DNA of 64,000 bases from a virus (IMGVR_UViG_3300045125_000064:108866-172865); one strand, 5' to 3'. Numbered from the stretch's first letter, positions 28,785 through 36,095 are shown. A program made the numbers and translations. Notes: a model not told the origin generated them from the letters alone.

Positions 28785-30125
28785 ATGTTAAAGTTTAGTA
28801 CAAAAGAAATATCTGAGAAAAATAAGGAAAAATATCAAGCATTAACAAAGCAAGATAAAGATTACCTGTCTTGCTTGGATAGATTTGCGATAACAAATGA
28901 CGAACAATATAACCTTATTCATTCCAACCTAGAAGCTGTTGCAGAAAAATATGGTTATGGAGATTGTCAAATTCATAATGACTGGAGATTCTATGACATA
29001 AAAGATGGTGTTGTTAGGTTTACAAATTCAACACTTACATCTTATTTGTTTCTTGCATACTTGGACAATCAAAAATGTAAAGAAGTTATGAATCTTCTTG
29101 GTGTTCTTGCTTCTCTAAGTCAACTTGCAAGTGTGGATAGAAATGCATATAATCATGATAAGAAAACTTCTTATCTTCTTGATTGGATAGATTATCGAGA
29201 TGAAGTGAAACTGCAATATAATTGTACTGATCTCAACCTTGTTGATAAGTGGAACATTAACAACGAAGACAATTCAGGACTTTCAGAATGGAATATAGAC
29301 GATTCAGTTTATGGCAATGACAATCCTGAATTCTCTGATCTGATTCTATACACAGAAAATTACTGTGAAATTGATTGTATTGACAATCGTTTTTATCAAA
29401 AAGGATTTTTCTTTGATTATCCAGATCTGACAGCTTTTATTGAATCTCAAATGCTTGAATTTGAAGATCCAATGTCAGAACAAGAGCAAGATGATTATTT
29501 AGATTCTTGTCTTGAAGAGGCGTCACATTATAAAACAAATTGTCTTAAAGTGAATTACATTCAGGTTTTCCGCCCAGAGCATGTTTGTTACTTATATTCA
29601 TTTTCTTCTTATAAGATTCTGTTTAAAACACAGATCAGAATTCTGAAAGAAAATCTTGGTCTTGAATTAGAGCTTGACAAATATGGAGAATCCTATTTAA
29701 AATCAATTGTTGATGACAAGGAGAAGGAAGAAAATGAAAAAATGAGTGCTGGATATGATCATATAAGAAAATATGAAATTATGGGAGCAGATGGACCAAA
29801 TTGGGATTATAACACTTATATCCCAATAAGCGGTCCATCATATGATGGCATAATTATTGACACATCAGCAAATAGCAACAATAGAATTTATCCAAAAACT
29901 GTTGTTCTTGATGCATATAACTCTCATCAAGAAGAAGTTTATAGAAATTCTGTGAAAGATAAACAGAAGTTGGAAGAAGAGACTGAAAAGTATAAACAGA
30001 AGTTAATAGAGGCAGCAATTTCAACTGCTTCAATAATCCCATCAAAAGAAGATGGAAAAGGAAAGGAAAAATGGTTGATAATTTGGTTCAAAAATCAAAG
30101 CGTAAAGGTGTTAAGACTGTTCTAG
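28785..30125 (+). CDS. Large hypothetical protein
   Basis: 446 residues. Acidic, alpha/beta, one of the longest intact reading frames here; includes YSFSSYKILFKTQIRILKEN and a coiled-coil stretch (DKQKLEEETEKYKQKLIEAA). The last ~18 residues overlap the next gene and may be a frameshift product, so the true end may be near 30070. No family recognised. Confidence 0.55.
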   Translation: MLKFSTKEISEKNKEKYQALTKQDKDYLSCLDRFAITNDEQYNLIHSNLEAVAEKYGYGDCQIHNDWRFYDIKDGVVRFTNSTLTSYLFLAYLDNQKCKEVMNLLGVLASLSQLASVDRNAYNHDKKTSYLLDWIDYRDEVKLQYNCTDLNLVDKWNINNEDNSGLSEWNIDDSVYGNDNPEFSDLILYTENYCEIDCIDNRFYQKGFFFDYPDLTAFIESQMLEFEDPMSEQEQDDYLDSCLEEASHYKTNCLKVNYIQVFRPEHVCYLYSFSSYKILFKTQIRILKENLGLELELDKYGESYLKSIVDDKEKEENEKMSAGYDHIRKYEIMGADGPNWDYNTYIPISGPSYDGIIIDTSANSNNRIYPKTVVLDAYNSHQEEVYRNSVKDKQKLEEETEKYKQKLIEAAISTASIIPSKEDGKGKEKWLIIWFKNQSVKVLRLF

Positions 30126-30448
30126 CAGAAAGCGTTGTTCATGGTGCAAAAGTTGGCGCAGTGGATGAAGCAGGTGAAGTCCTATTGGAAATTGGCAAAG
30201 AATTTCTGGGTCCAGAATTGGCTCCAGCATTTCTATCAACAGAACGTGGAAAGGCATTGGTAAAATTTGGTGTCGCAACACTTCTGGTTGCTGCCAATGA
30301 GAAATATCTGGATGTTGATGGTCTTGAAGAGGCTTGTGGATTGCAAATTGAAGCTGCTTCAAGAGATGTTCTGCAACCTGTTCTGCACAATGTTCGTCCA
30401 AAGGTGGAAAACCTTGTGAAGCTGGCAAAGACTCTGCAAGCTGATTAA
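30071..30448 (+). CDS. Hypothetical protein
   Basis: 125 residues, SD AAGGAAAGGA. Ala/Leu/Glu-rich helices (GAVDEAGEVLLEIGKEFLG, VKFGVATLLVAANEKYL). Possibly a membrane- or phage-structure-associated helical protein. Last gene before the first tRNA. Confidence 0.5.
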   Translation: MVDNLVQKSKRKGVKTVLAESVVHGAKVGAVDEAGEVLLEIGKEFLGPELAPAFLSTERGKALVKFGVATLLVAANEKYLDVDGLEEACGLQIEAASRDVLQPVLHNVRPKVENLVKLAKTLQAD

Positions 30449-30462
30449 CTAGTAGAAGTTAA

Positions 30463-30535
30463 AAAATATCGTTCTTATCATGGGTTTACATTTAATATCG
30501 TAAAAACAACTCATGATGACTTTTGGCGATATTTT
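30463..30535 (+). ncRNA. TACATT element A (structured repeat)
   Basis: Outer stem AAAATATCG/CGATATTTT (9 bp), TTCT, inner stem ATCATG/CATGAT (6 bp), GGGTTTACATT after the first inner arm, CT before the second, and CTTTTGG before the outer 3' arm. It ends two bases before tRNA-Gly. One of six copies with unrelated but complementary stems. Confidence 0.65.
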
Positions 30536-30537
30536 AT

Positions 30538-30608
30538 GCAGAGTTGGTATAGGGGTTGTGCCTTGGCCTTCCAAGCCAAAGATGCCAGTTCAAATCTGGT
30601 ACTCTGCT
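30538..30608 (+). tRNA. tRNA-Gly (UCC)
   Basis: Acceptor GCAGAGT/ACTCTGC (perfect), anticodon stem TTGGC/GCCAA with loop CTTCCAA (anticodon TCC), T arm CCAG-TTCAAAT-CTGG. No encoded CCA. Confidence 0.9.
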
Positions 30609-30625
30609 CTAAGTGAGGAATATTA

Positions 30626-30997
30626 ATGGGAAATTTATTTGTTGAATTTGAATATCAAGAGAGACTTAATTTTCAAGGACACATCATTCTTCCAAAAGAA
30701 AAATGGGATGAAATTGAAATCTTTCTCAAGAACCATAATCCAGTTGAATTTGGTGATGACATTGATGAAGAGGTTGAAATCTATCGTTTATTCATTGAGC
30801 CAGATAATGATCTAGAATTTGTTGATGGTGCAGAAGTTTTGCGATATTTTCATATCACACCAATCTCTGATAAGGAACAAAAAGTTTTGCTTAAATTTAT
30901 GCCAGACTTAAATGCTCCCTGGGGAATTGGACATATGGTTGAAATTCTGGATCAGATTGAATCTGATATGAAGTGGTCAAAAGAGGATAATCAATAA
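30626..30997 (+). CDS. Hypothetical protein, first of three tandem paralogues
   Basis: 123 residues. Shares a layout with the next two genes: short beta-rich N-terminus, a W-[DVH]-x-[IL]E-type segment (KEKWDEIEIFLKN), and an end like EQKVLLKFMPDLN then MVEILD. Acidic. SD GAGGAA. Confidence 0.55.
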   Translation: MGNLFVEFEYQERLNFQGHIILPKEKWDEIEIFLKNHNPVEFGDDIDEEVEIYRLFIEPDNDLEFVDGAEVLRYFHITPISDKEQKVLLKFMPDLNAPWGIGHMVEILDQIESDMKWSKEDNQ

Positions 30998-31328
30998 TGA
31001 AAAAAGTTCTTATTAAATTTAATGACAATTATGCAGATGAATTTGATGTGTCTGGCTTTAAAGTCATGACATATGATGATTGGGTGGAGATCGAAAAAGA
31101 CCTGTTAAAATCAGAATATCTAAAGGGTCCATTTGAAACATATTTTGGCTCAAATGAGGCATTATTATTCAATAATGCAGAAGATTTCCTATCTCGCTTT
31201 TAGTGCAAAACATAACAGATCAAGAAGCTGAGACAATTGACAAATTATTTGGAAACAGTGAATATGGTTATGGAATCTTTCCTATTTTCCATGCATTAGA
31301 TATGGCATCATATGAGGACAATAAATAA
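30997..31328 (+). CDS. Hypothetical protein, second tandem paralogue, reconstructed
   Basis: ATGA overlap. KVLIKFNDNYADEF, DDWVEIEKDLLKS; after a frameshift near 31200, TDQEAETIDKLFGNSEYGYG and IFHALDMASYED. About 110 residues, same family as its neighbours. Confidence 0.5.
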
Positions 31329-31329
31329 A

Positions 31330-31668
31330 ATGAATAAAGTCTTTGTTGAATTGGAAGAATATTCAGATCATTATTGGCCAGATTGTAAGATCATTCTGGA
31401 TTATGACATTTGGCATTCTCTCCAGAAGAAGATTCTTGAGAAAATGAATCATTTGAGCTTGATTGTTATGACACATATGGAAAGAATGTTCCTCTTTTTT
31501 ATAATAATGTGCCAACAGCTTCTTGAGAAAATGAGTGCAAAGACAATTTCAGAAGAAGAATTCCAAGTTCTTATCAATCTAATGCCAGAAATCTATTGGG
31601 AAAATGGTGATGGTGTTGGGAGTTATGGATTTTATCCAATCATGATTTTGTTTGATGTTGGCAGATAA
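31330..31668 (+). CDS. Hypothetical protein, third tandem paralogue, reconstructed
   Basis: KVFVELEEYSDHYWPDCKII, DIWHSLQKKILE, then SEEEFQVLINLMPEIYWENG and FYPIMILFDVG. Two compensating frameshifts between 31435 and 31525. Same layout as 30626 and 30997. Confidence 0.5.
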   Translation: MNKVFVELEEYSDHYWPDCKIILDYDIWHSLQKKILEKMNHLSLIVMTHMERMFLFFIIMCQQLLEKMSAKTISEEEFQVLINLMPEIYWENGDGVGSYGFYPIMILFDVGR

Positions 31669-31718
31669 TTTTCCTCTGTGAGATAAAGCAACTATTTATC
31701 ATATAACACAGAGGAAAA
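31669..31718 (+). promoter_or_regulatory. SD-sequestering hairpin with ACTATTTA loop (copy 6)
   Basis: TTTTCCTCTGTG (31669-31680) pairs perfectly with CACAGAGGAAAA (31707-31718): 12 bp. The 26-nt loop contains ACTATTTA (31691-31698). GAGG in the 3' arm is the SD for ATG 31725. Confidence 0.82.
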
Positions 31719-31724
31719 AGAATT

Positions 31725-32153
31725 ATGAATATAACAGAGAAGATGGTTGAGCAGGTTATAAGAAAGATCTTAAAAGAATCCACAATCGAGCCAAGTGATA
31801 AATTTTTGATTAAAAAGCTTCTTCTCGTTTTAAGAAACTCAATGCATACCATGAATGTAGAAGTCAGTAATGATGATGATTTCTATTATTTGTTGGATGA
31901 TTCAGATTTTAAAGAAAAATTAGAAATAGCGATTGATAAAGCTATTTCTGGCTATTATTCTCCAGAAATTGAAGATGCTTTGCAAGATCTAAGAATAGCA
32001 ATTGATAATGGAACAAAACTAATGTGGAAATATAGAAAATCAAAAGATTTCACAGTCAGCCAAGCTGCAAATGAAAAGATCCGAACAGAAGTATTTCCTG
32101 CTTGTAAGGCATCATTTATCAAACTAAAACATGCATATAAAAAACTTGATTAA
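31725..32153 (+). CDS. Hypothetical helical protein (late-type control)
   Basis: 142 residues, intact. Two-part helical protein (MVEQVIRKILKESTIEPSDK, EIEDALQDLRIAIDNGTKL). No family. The hairpin upstream resembles that of the presumed virion genes, hinting at late expression. Confidence 0.55.
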   Translation: MNITEKMVEQVIRKILKESTIEPSDKFLIKKLLLVLRNSMHTMNVEVSNDDDFYYLLDDSDFKEKLEIAIDKAISGYYSPEIEDALQDLRIAIDNGTKLMWKYRKSKDFTVSQAANEKIRTEVFPACKASFIKLKHAYKKLD

Positions 32154-32190
32154 TTAATTCCAAGTTCAAGAATGTCTATTAAATTTCAAT

Positions 32191-32219
32191 TTGTGCCTAA
32201 TTCAAATATGTGGTAGAAT
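32191..32219 (+). promoter_or_regulatory. sigma-70-like promoter
   Basis: TTGTGC, 17-bp spacer, TAGAAT with TATGTGG before it. Followed by ATAGGGGAAGGTGAGGGAAG, an initial sequence also seen after the 32302 promoter. Tandem with that promoter. Confidence 0.65.
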
Positions 32220-32301
32220 ATAGGGGAAGGTGAGGGAAGCAAGCAAAAATGCAACCCTGGCCAAACATTTCAAATTTCTGAACCTGCTTTTAATTTCTGA
32301 T

Positions 32302-32330
32302 TTGACACATATGCAAATATGTGGTACAAT
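32302..32330 (+). promoter_or_regulatory. sigma-70-like promoter with perfect spacer palindrome
   Basis: TTGACA, 17-bp spacer, TACAAT. CACATAT (32306-32312) and ATATGTG (32317-32323) are perfect inverted repeats around GCAA. Drives the 32362 gene and probably the tRNAs. Confidence 0.85.
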
Positions 32331-32361
32331 GATGGGAAGGTGAGGGAAGGAGGAACATAAA

Positions 32362-32641
32362 ATGAAACCTGATTATGGACAATTGAAAAGAGGCTCATGA
32401 TAAAGGGTGGGATGATGCTCATTTGACAACTGATTGTTGTTCAGTTCCTTTTAATGTAAATCCTTTTAATCCAAAGCATGATCCTGAGTTATATCAAGCA
32501 TATGAAATTGGTTTTGGAATTTTTGGTTCTCAATTTGAATTGAGGCAATTGATCATCAAGAAGTGGGTTGAATTGTTGAAAGAATGTGATGTTCCTTTTC
32601 TTTATTGGCCAGCAGGCTATTCTGAAGAGGAAACTATTTAG
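32362..32641 (+). CDS. Small hypothetical protein, reconstructed
   Basis: SD GGAGG before ATG 32362; frameshift near 32390. Contains AHDKGWDDAHLTTDC, NPFNP and YQAYEIGFGIFGS, a pattern loosely like ribosome modulation factor-type proteins (charged GW..., NPF, EAGF), but Cys pair CC and length (~92) differ. Tentative. Confidence 0.45.
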
Positions 32642-32663
32642 GGGTTGCTGGTTTAGTTTATAT

Positions 32664-32736
32664 GCCCGAGTAGTTCAATTGTTGGAATATCTCTTTTGTA
32701 GTGAGAAGGTTACAGGTTAAAGTCCTGTCTTGGGCA
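32664..32736 (+). tRNA. tRNA-Thr (UGU)
   Basis: Acceptor GCCCGAG/CTTGGGC (one G-U), anticodon arm with loop TTTGTAG (anticodon TGT, inner T-T pair), T arm ACAGG-TTAAAGT-CCTGT, discriminator A. Confidence 0.8.
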
Positions 32737-32739
32737 CTG

Positions 32740-32815
32740 ATGAAAATTGAATAGGTAGAATTGGTAAAAGTTTGTATCTTGTTAGTTCAAATCCTGTTTA
32801 AACAGGAAGAATATA
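32740..32815 (+). other. Degenerate tRNA-like sequence
   Basis: GGTAGAATTGGTAAA looks like a D arm and GTTCAAATCCTG like a T arm, but no acceptor stem or clear anticodon arm closes. Ends in the palindrome CCTGTTTAAACAGG. Possibly a decayed or indel-damaged tRNA. Confidence 0.3.
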
Positions 32816-32823
32816 ATAATAAT

Positions 32824-32897
32824 GCGGTGTTGGCTCGAATGGATTAGGCAGAAATCTTCTAAATTTCTTTACAGGGGTTCGAATCCTCTACATCGCA
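32824..32897 (+). tRNA. tRNA-Arg (UCU)
   Basis: Acceptor GCGGTGT/ACATCGC, anticodon stem GAAAT/ATTTC with loop CTTCTAA (anticodon TCT), T arm AGGGG-TTCGAAT-CCTCT, discriminator A. The minus-strand HNH gene ends inside its 3' end. Confidence 0.9.
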
Positions 32898-33506
32898 CTG
32901 AAATCATTGAGGAATATCTCTTTTAGGGATGGATTCGAGCGAATTAATCCGTTGTCAAATTCCCAATGACAGTTTGGACACAATATTAAGATGTTATCTG
33001 GGGAATTAATCTCGCTCATTAGTGTGTCTCCTGAAAAACTTGTTAATGGCTTTATATGGCACATTTCGGTATGTTTGTTATATCCGCAAACTTGACAAAT
33101 TTTTGGAATTTTTCTATTCCAAGATCTACAGAATTCTCTAATTTTTGTATATTTCCAAGAAATGTGGTATTGTTCTCCTTCAATTAGGAAATCTTCTAAT
33201 TTGGATTCTTTGAATTTCTTGGATTTGGAGTTTATTGATAGACCATGTTCCTTCCTGCAATCTATGCAGACAGTTTTTGATCTATTATTCTCCACCCATT
33301 TGTTAAAGAATGGCTTATTGCATATCTTGCACATTCTTTCAACTGGCTTATTCCTTTGTCTGCCAAGATTGTTTATTTTCGCTGCACAGCTTCTTGAACA
33401 ATAATGGTTGTCATCTTTTGTTCTTCTTATCTCAACCTGAGATTTAAGGAACTCCAACACCACAGCACTTGCAGACGACATATTGTTTGGTTTCGTTTTT
33501 TGACAT
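32888..33506 (-). CDS. HNH endonuclease (minus strand), reconstructed
   Basis: The only convincing minus-strand gene. Start is the ATG at 33506 with AAGGAG before it; an indel near 33445 splits off the first residues (VVCKCCG). Zinc knuckles CKCC, CSRSC, CKICNKPF and CIDC, then the HNH core CQVCGYNKHTEMCHIKPL and ILILCPNCHWEFDNGLI. About 205 residues. Free-standing mobile nuclease inserted in the tRNA cluster; its 3' end overlaps tRNA-Arg by ten bases. Confidence 0.8.
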
Positions 33507-33542
33507 ATTTCTTCTCCTTGGTTATATATTAAGTAGTCTTCA

Positions 33543-33593
33543 GGAATCGAAATGACACAAAAACAAACATAGAAAAAGTTGATATTTCGTTCC
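33543..33593 (+). promoter_or_regulatory. Hairpin between HNH gene and tRNA-Ser
   Basis: GGAA-T-CGAAAT (33543-33553) pairs with ATTTCG-TTCC (33584-33593), ten pairs with one bulge, 30-nt loop. Role unknown; may be the leader of the HNH gene on the other strand or a processing signal before tRNA-Ser. Confidence 0.4.
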
Positions 33594-33618
33594 CCAAAAG
33601 AACTTGGTATTATTCAAC

Positions 33619-33704
33619 GGATTTTTGGCAGAGAGCTTATTGCACCAGTCTTGAAAACTGGCATACCCCAAAGGGTATCTACCGTTCAAATCGGTAAAAA
33701 TCCG
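33619..33704 (+). tRNA. tRNA-Ser (UGA)
   Basis: Acceptor GGATTTT/AAAATCC, anticodon stem CCAGT/ACTGG with loop CTTGAAA (anticodon TGA), long variable arm ATACCC/GGGTAT, T arm ACCG-TTCAAAT-CGGT, discriminator G. Class II, as expected for Ser. Confidence 0.9.
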
Positions 33705-33761
33705 CCAAAACCCAATATTAACAATGGGTTTGTGATTCAAGCAATTAATGCTTGATTAACA

Positions 33762-33859
33762 TTTTATTCCTTCCCTTGCGTTTGCATAATGTCAAAAGCA
33801 TTATTGTTCGCAAACAAAGGATTGTGAAAATGTGGGTTAAAATCCCTCAAGGAATAAAA
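33762..33859 (+). other. tRNA-like element N
   Basis: Closed by an 11-bp stem TTTTATTCCTT/AAGGAATAAAA. Inside: a long hairpin GTTTGC-ATAATG/CATTAT-(5 nt)-GCAAAC with a 7-nt loop TCAAAAG lacking T33, and a T-arm-like GGG-TTAAAAT-CCC next to the closing stem. Not a valid tRNA as written. Preceded by hairpin CAAGCA/TGCTTG (33738-33754). Confidence 0.35.
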
Positions 33860-33863
33860 AAAC

Positions 33864-33935
33864 TTGTCCCTTCTTCTAAAAGCAGGAAAGCCTTGAGTGG
33901 CAAAATATTGGTGCAAATCCAATAGGGACAAGCCA
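33864..33935 (+). other. tRNA-like element O with encoded CCA
   Basis: TTGTCCC/GGGACAA closing stem, discriminator G and CCA; T arm TATTGG-TGCAAAT-CCAATA. The anticodon arm is short (GCC-TTGAGT-GGC, 6-nt loop), so either a damaged tRNA or a tRNA mimic. Confidence 0.45.
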
Positions 33936-33962
33936 AATCCAGAACATAATCTGGAAAACAGT

Positions 33963-34043
33963 TTATCTATTCCTTCGACTAAATAATAAGAATCGCACCT
34001 TCTTTGCGATGATGTTGATAACCAATTCAACAGGAATAGATAA
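33963..34043 (+). other. tRNA-like element P
   Basis: 12-bp closing stem TTATCTATTCCT/AGGAATAGATAA, an anticodon-like arm ATCGCA-CCTTCTT-TGCGAT (C at position 33), and GTTGA/TCAAC in the T-arm position. The long closing stem and missing T33 argue against an ordinary tRNA. A small hairpin CCAGA/TCTGG lies at 33939-33954. Confidence 0.35.
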
Positions 34044-34054
34044 CAATAATCAAT

Positions 34055-34136
34055 GTTTCTTCGTTCAACAAGCAGGACAAACCCAAGAACAGAGTGGGGA
34101 AGAAATTGCAACAGTGCAAGTCTGCAAAGAAACACC
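34055..34136 (+). other. tRNA-like element Q
   Basis: Closing stem GTTTCTT/AAGAAAC followed by ACC, D-arm-like GTTC/GGAC, T-arm-like CAG-TGCAAGT-CTG. The anticodon-like arm CCCA/TGGG has a 9-nt loop without a recognisable anticodon. Confidence 0.4.
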
Positions 34137-34163
34137 GTTCCTTAATGCCTCTTATTTTTCAAT

Positions 34164-34192
34164 TTGACACATATGCAAATATGTGGTAGAAT
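34164..34192 (+). promoter_or_regulatory. sigma-70-like promoter with perfect spacer palindrome
   Basis: TTGACA, 17-bp spacer, TAGAAT; same CACATAT-GCAA-ATATGTG spacer palindrome as 32302. Sits inside the tRNA-like array. Confidence 0.85.
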
Positions 34193-34230
34193 GATGGGGA
34201 TGGTTGAGAGAAATAACCCTTTTGTTTAAT

Positions 34231-34344
34231 GTGCTTATCATGATGTGGGAGTAAAGTTGATAAGTGCTTGATAGAGGAACCGCTAGAAATGGTTGCAGAG
34301 GCAATTAAACGCTTGATATGCCCCATCATACAGTGCTTCTATCA
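34231..34344 (+). other. Structured region after the 34164 promoter
   Basis: Hairpin GTGCTTATCA (34231-34240)/TGATAAGTGC (34258-34267), ten pairs with two G-U. Then a tRNA-sized unit closed by TGATAGA (34269-34275)/TCTATCA (34338-34344) with an inner AACC/GGTT arm but no T-loop signature. No open reading frame of note. Confidence 0.35.
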
Positions 34345-34365
34345 TAAGAAAAAGGTGCCCAACAA

Positions 34366-34483
34366 ATGATAACAGGGTAGTGAAACCCTTAAAAGTTAGA
34401 TTGAAGCTTAAATAGCTTCAGCTTCACATCTGTCTAGAGCAGAAGAAGAATGGCAAGTGCAAATCCGTTCTATTTGTTATCAT
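34366..34483 (+). other. Class II tRNA-like element
   Basis: Closing stem ATGATAACA/TGTTATCAT (9 bp), anticodon-like arm GAAGC-TTAAATA-GCTTC (five pairs, 7-nt loop with T33), long variable arm TCTG/CAGA, T-arm-like GAATGG...TGCAAAT-CCGTTC with four extra bases. May be a tRNA-Leu-like molecule altered by indels. Confidence 0.4.
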
Positions 34484-34525
34484 CCAAACCAAAAGCTGGT
34501 AAATGATCCAACTATTGGTTTTTAT

Positions 34526-34611
34526 TCCGCTTTGTTCTTCTCGGGGTCTTATAAGCCTTTGGCTAAACTAGAGAAGTGGTGCCGAATGTGGTTCAATTCC
34601 ACCAGAGCGGA
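34526..34611 (+). other. tRNA-like element (possible UAU anticodon)
   Basis: Closing stem TCCGCTT/GAGCGGA, anticodon-like stem GGGGT/GCCTT (wobble-rich) with loop CTTATAA, variable arm TGGC/GCCG, T arm GTGG-TTCAATT-CCAC. The D region is too short. Tentative. Confidence 0.35.
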
Positions 34612-34679
34612 CCCTAAACGTTTGATGATTAAAGACAATTCATTGGCGCAAGAAGAATCTTGTTGTTGAGGAATGAGAA

Positions 34680-34880
34680 ATGTTCATCCACGATGACGAA
34701 TCTCCAGCACCAGAATATAAATGGTGTCCAAACTGTGGATATAATGCTGAGATTGTTGTTTGGGATTCTTTCTTAGGAAAGAGATATAGATGTCACTGCG
34801 GATTGTTCGGAAGGTTTGGAGATGGACTCTCAGAACCTTCATTTGAACAACCACCATTTCCAAGATATGAAGGATTTTAA
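34680..34880 (+). CDS. Zinc-ribbon small protein
   Basis: 66 residues, SD GAGG. CPNCG and CHCG pairs about 20 residues apart form a likely zinc ribbon; Pro-rich C-terminus. Unknown function. Confidence 0.6.
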   Translation: MFIHDDESPAPEYKWCPNCGYNAEIVVWDSFLGKRYRCHCGLFGRFGDGLSEPSFEQPPFPRYEGF

Positions 34881-34882
34881 AA

Positions 34883-35122
34883 ATGATTAAGATTATTAGA
34901 AAAGAACTTCCTAATTCCAAAAAGGAATATAGAGATGTTGCTTGTGGTGAATTCTTCGCTTTTGAAGAAGATGATGAAGAACTTTACATTAAGATCAATT
35001 CACAAGAAATGGATTCTTGCATCCGTTTGTGTGATAAAAGAGTCAGTTGGTTCACCCCAAGCTGTAAAGTAAAACTGGTTGATGTTGAAATTTCCTATTC
35101 TCTCCAGAAAAAAGAACAATAA
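34883..35122 (+). CDS. Small hypothetical protein
   Basis: 79 residues, intact; acidic middle (FAFEEDDEELYIKI), basic ends. No family recognised. Confidence 0.5.
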   Translation: MIKIIRKELPNSKKEYRDVACGEFFAFEEDDEELYIKINSQEMDSCIRLCDKRVSWFTPSCKVKLVDVEISYSLQKKEQ

Positions 35123-35159
35123 AAATGATTAAAATTATTCCACCTTTAATAACAAACAC

Positions 35160-35189
35160 TTCCTTCTCTAAACAATAGAAAAGAAGGAA
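35160..35189 (+). promoter_or_regulatory. SD hairpin without ACTATTTA
   Basis: TTCCTTCT (35160-35167) pairs perfectly with AGAAGGAA (35182-35189); AAGGAA can act as SD for ATG 35198. The loop is CTAAACAATAGAAA. Confidence 0.45.
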
Positions 35190-35197
35190 ACAATCAA

Positions 35198-35294
35198 TGA
35201 TTGAGTTCAAAGATTGGTTTGCTTGATGGAAAAGGCTAAAGACAGTTAAACCAAAATGCCTGGTGCCTCTTCATTTTTGTGAATGCAAAAGATA
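35198..35294 (+). CDS. Possible small protein, frameshifted
   Basis: MIEFKDWFA then, one frame over, WKRLKTVKPKCLVPLHFCEC, about 32 residues up to TAA near 35294. Coding status doubtful. Confidence 0.25.
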
Positions 35295-35333
35295 ATATGA
35301 GACTGTCTGAAAAATGAGAAAATGCCGCCGTAG

Positions 35334-35402
35334 CCCAACAGCTAGAGGCAAACGACTCAAAAATCGTTACAGGTATGAGTTGAAATCTCATGGGCGGCAC
35401 CA
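35334..35402 (+). tRNA. tRNA with CAA anticodon (Leu-like), encoded CCA
   Basis: Acceptor GCCGCC/GGCGGC, D arm GCC/GGC, anticodon stem AACGA/TCGTT with loop CTCAAAA (CAA), T arm ATGAG-TTGAAAT-CTCAT, then A and CCA. The variable loop is short, unlike normal class II tRNA-Leu, so its identity is uncertain. Confidence 0.7.
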
Positions 35403-35410
35403 TTTAGAGT

Positions 35411-35450
35411 TTTGGTAGACTATTTACTCCATATAGGAGAGTCTACCAAA
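35411..35450 (+). promoter_or_regulatory. SD/start-codon hairpin with ACTATTTA (copy 7)
   Basis: TTTGGTAGACT (35411-35421) pairs perfectly with AGTCTACCAAA (35440-35450), the last A being the start codon's first base. ACTATTTA (35419-35426) overlaps the 5' arm; the inner loop holds CTCC and GGAG that can pair to each other. Precedes an HNH gene. Confidence 0.75.
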
Positions 35451-36095
35451 TGAGAGAACAAACAAGATTAAAACATTTAACAAGAGATGAAATAGAAGAG
35501 GCAATAAAAGCAAGTGAAACATGCAATGATGCACTTAGAAAATTAAACTTAGATTGTAAAAGTGGCTCACTTCACAAAACTCTTAAAAATTATGCAACGA
35601 AGAACAATATATCATTTGAACATTGGGCAAATGATACTGCTTAGTCAAGAGGAAAAACTGCCTTAGATGATCCAAGAGTTCTTCCAGGGAAAGATGTATC
35701 ACTAATGTTCACAGAAACAAGTAATGCTTTCTCCTTCGTACATAAGAGAATTAATTTTAAAAAGAATTTATTGGATTATCATTGTCAAATTTGTAATATG
35801 GAACCATTTTGGAATGGAAAGGTACTAAACTTTCAACTAGACCATATCAATGGAGCCAGAACCGATCAAAGATTGGAAAATCTTCGTTGGCTATGTCCAA
35901 ATTGTCATAGTCAAACAGAAAATTTCTGTGGAAAGAATAAGATACCAAAGAAAAAAGCGACTGATGAACAGCTTTTTAGAGGAATGGAATAAAAGCTCAT
36001 CAATGAGACAAACTTTAATGAAATTTGGTCTTGATAATGGTCAAAACTACAAGAGGTTAGAAAAATTAATTCTCAATCAAGAGAAAAAACAATAA
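35450..36095 (+). CDS. HNH homing endonuclease, in-frame TAG and frameshift
   Basis: N-terminal helical DNA-binding part (LKHLTRDEIEEAIKASETCN, DALRKLNLD), in-frame TAG at 35642, then LLDYHCQICNMEPFWNG, FQLDHINGARTDQRLENLRW and LCPNCHSQTENFCG: a complete HNH core with zinc Cys pairs. A frameshift near 35985 gives the usual end SSSMRQTLMKFGLDNGQNY. About 212 residues. Free-standing mobile nuclease between two tRNAs. Confidence 0.75.
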
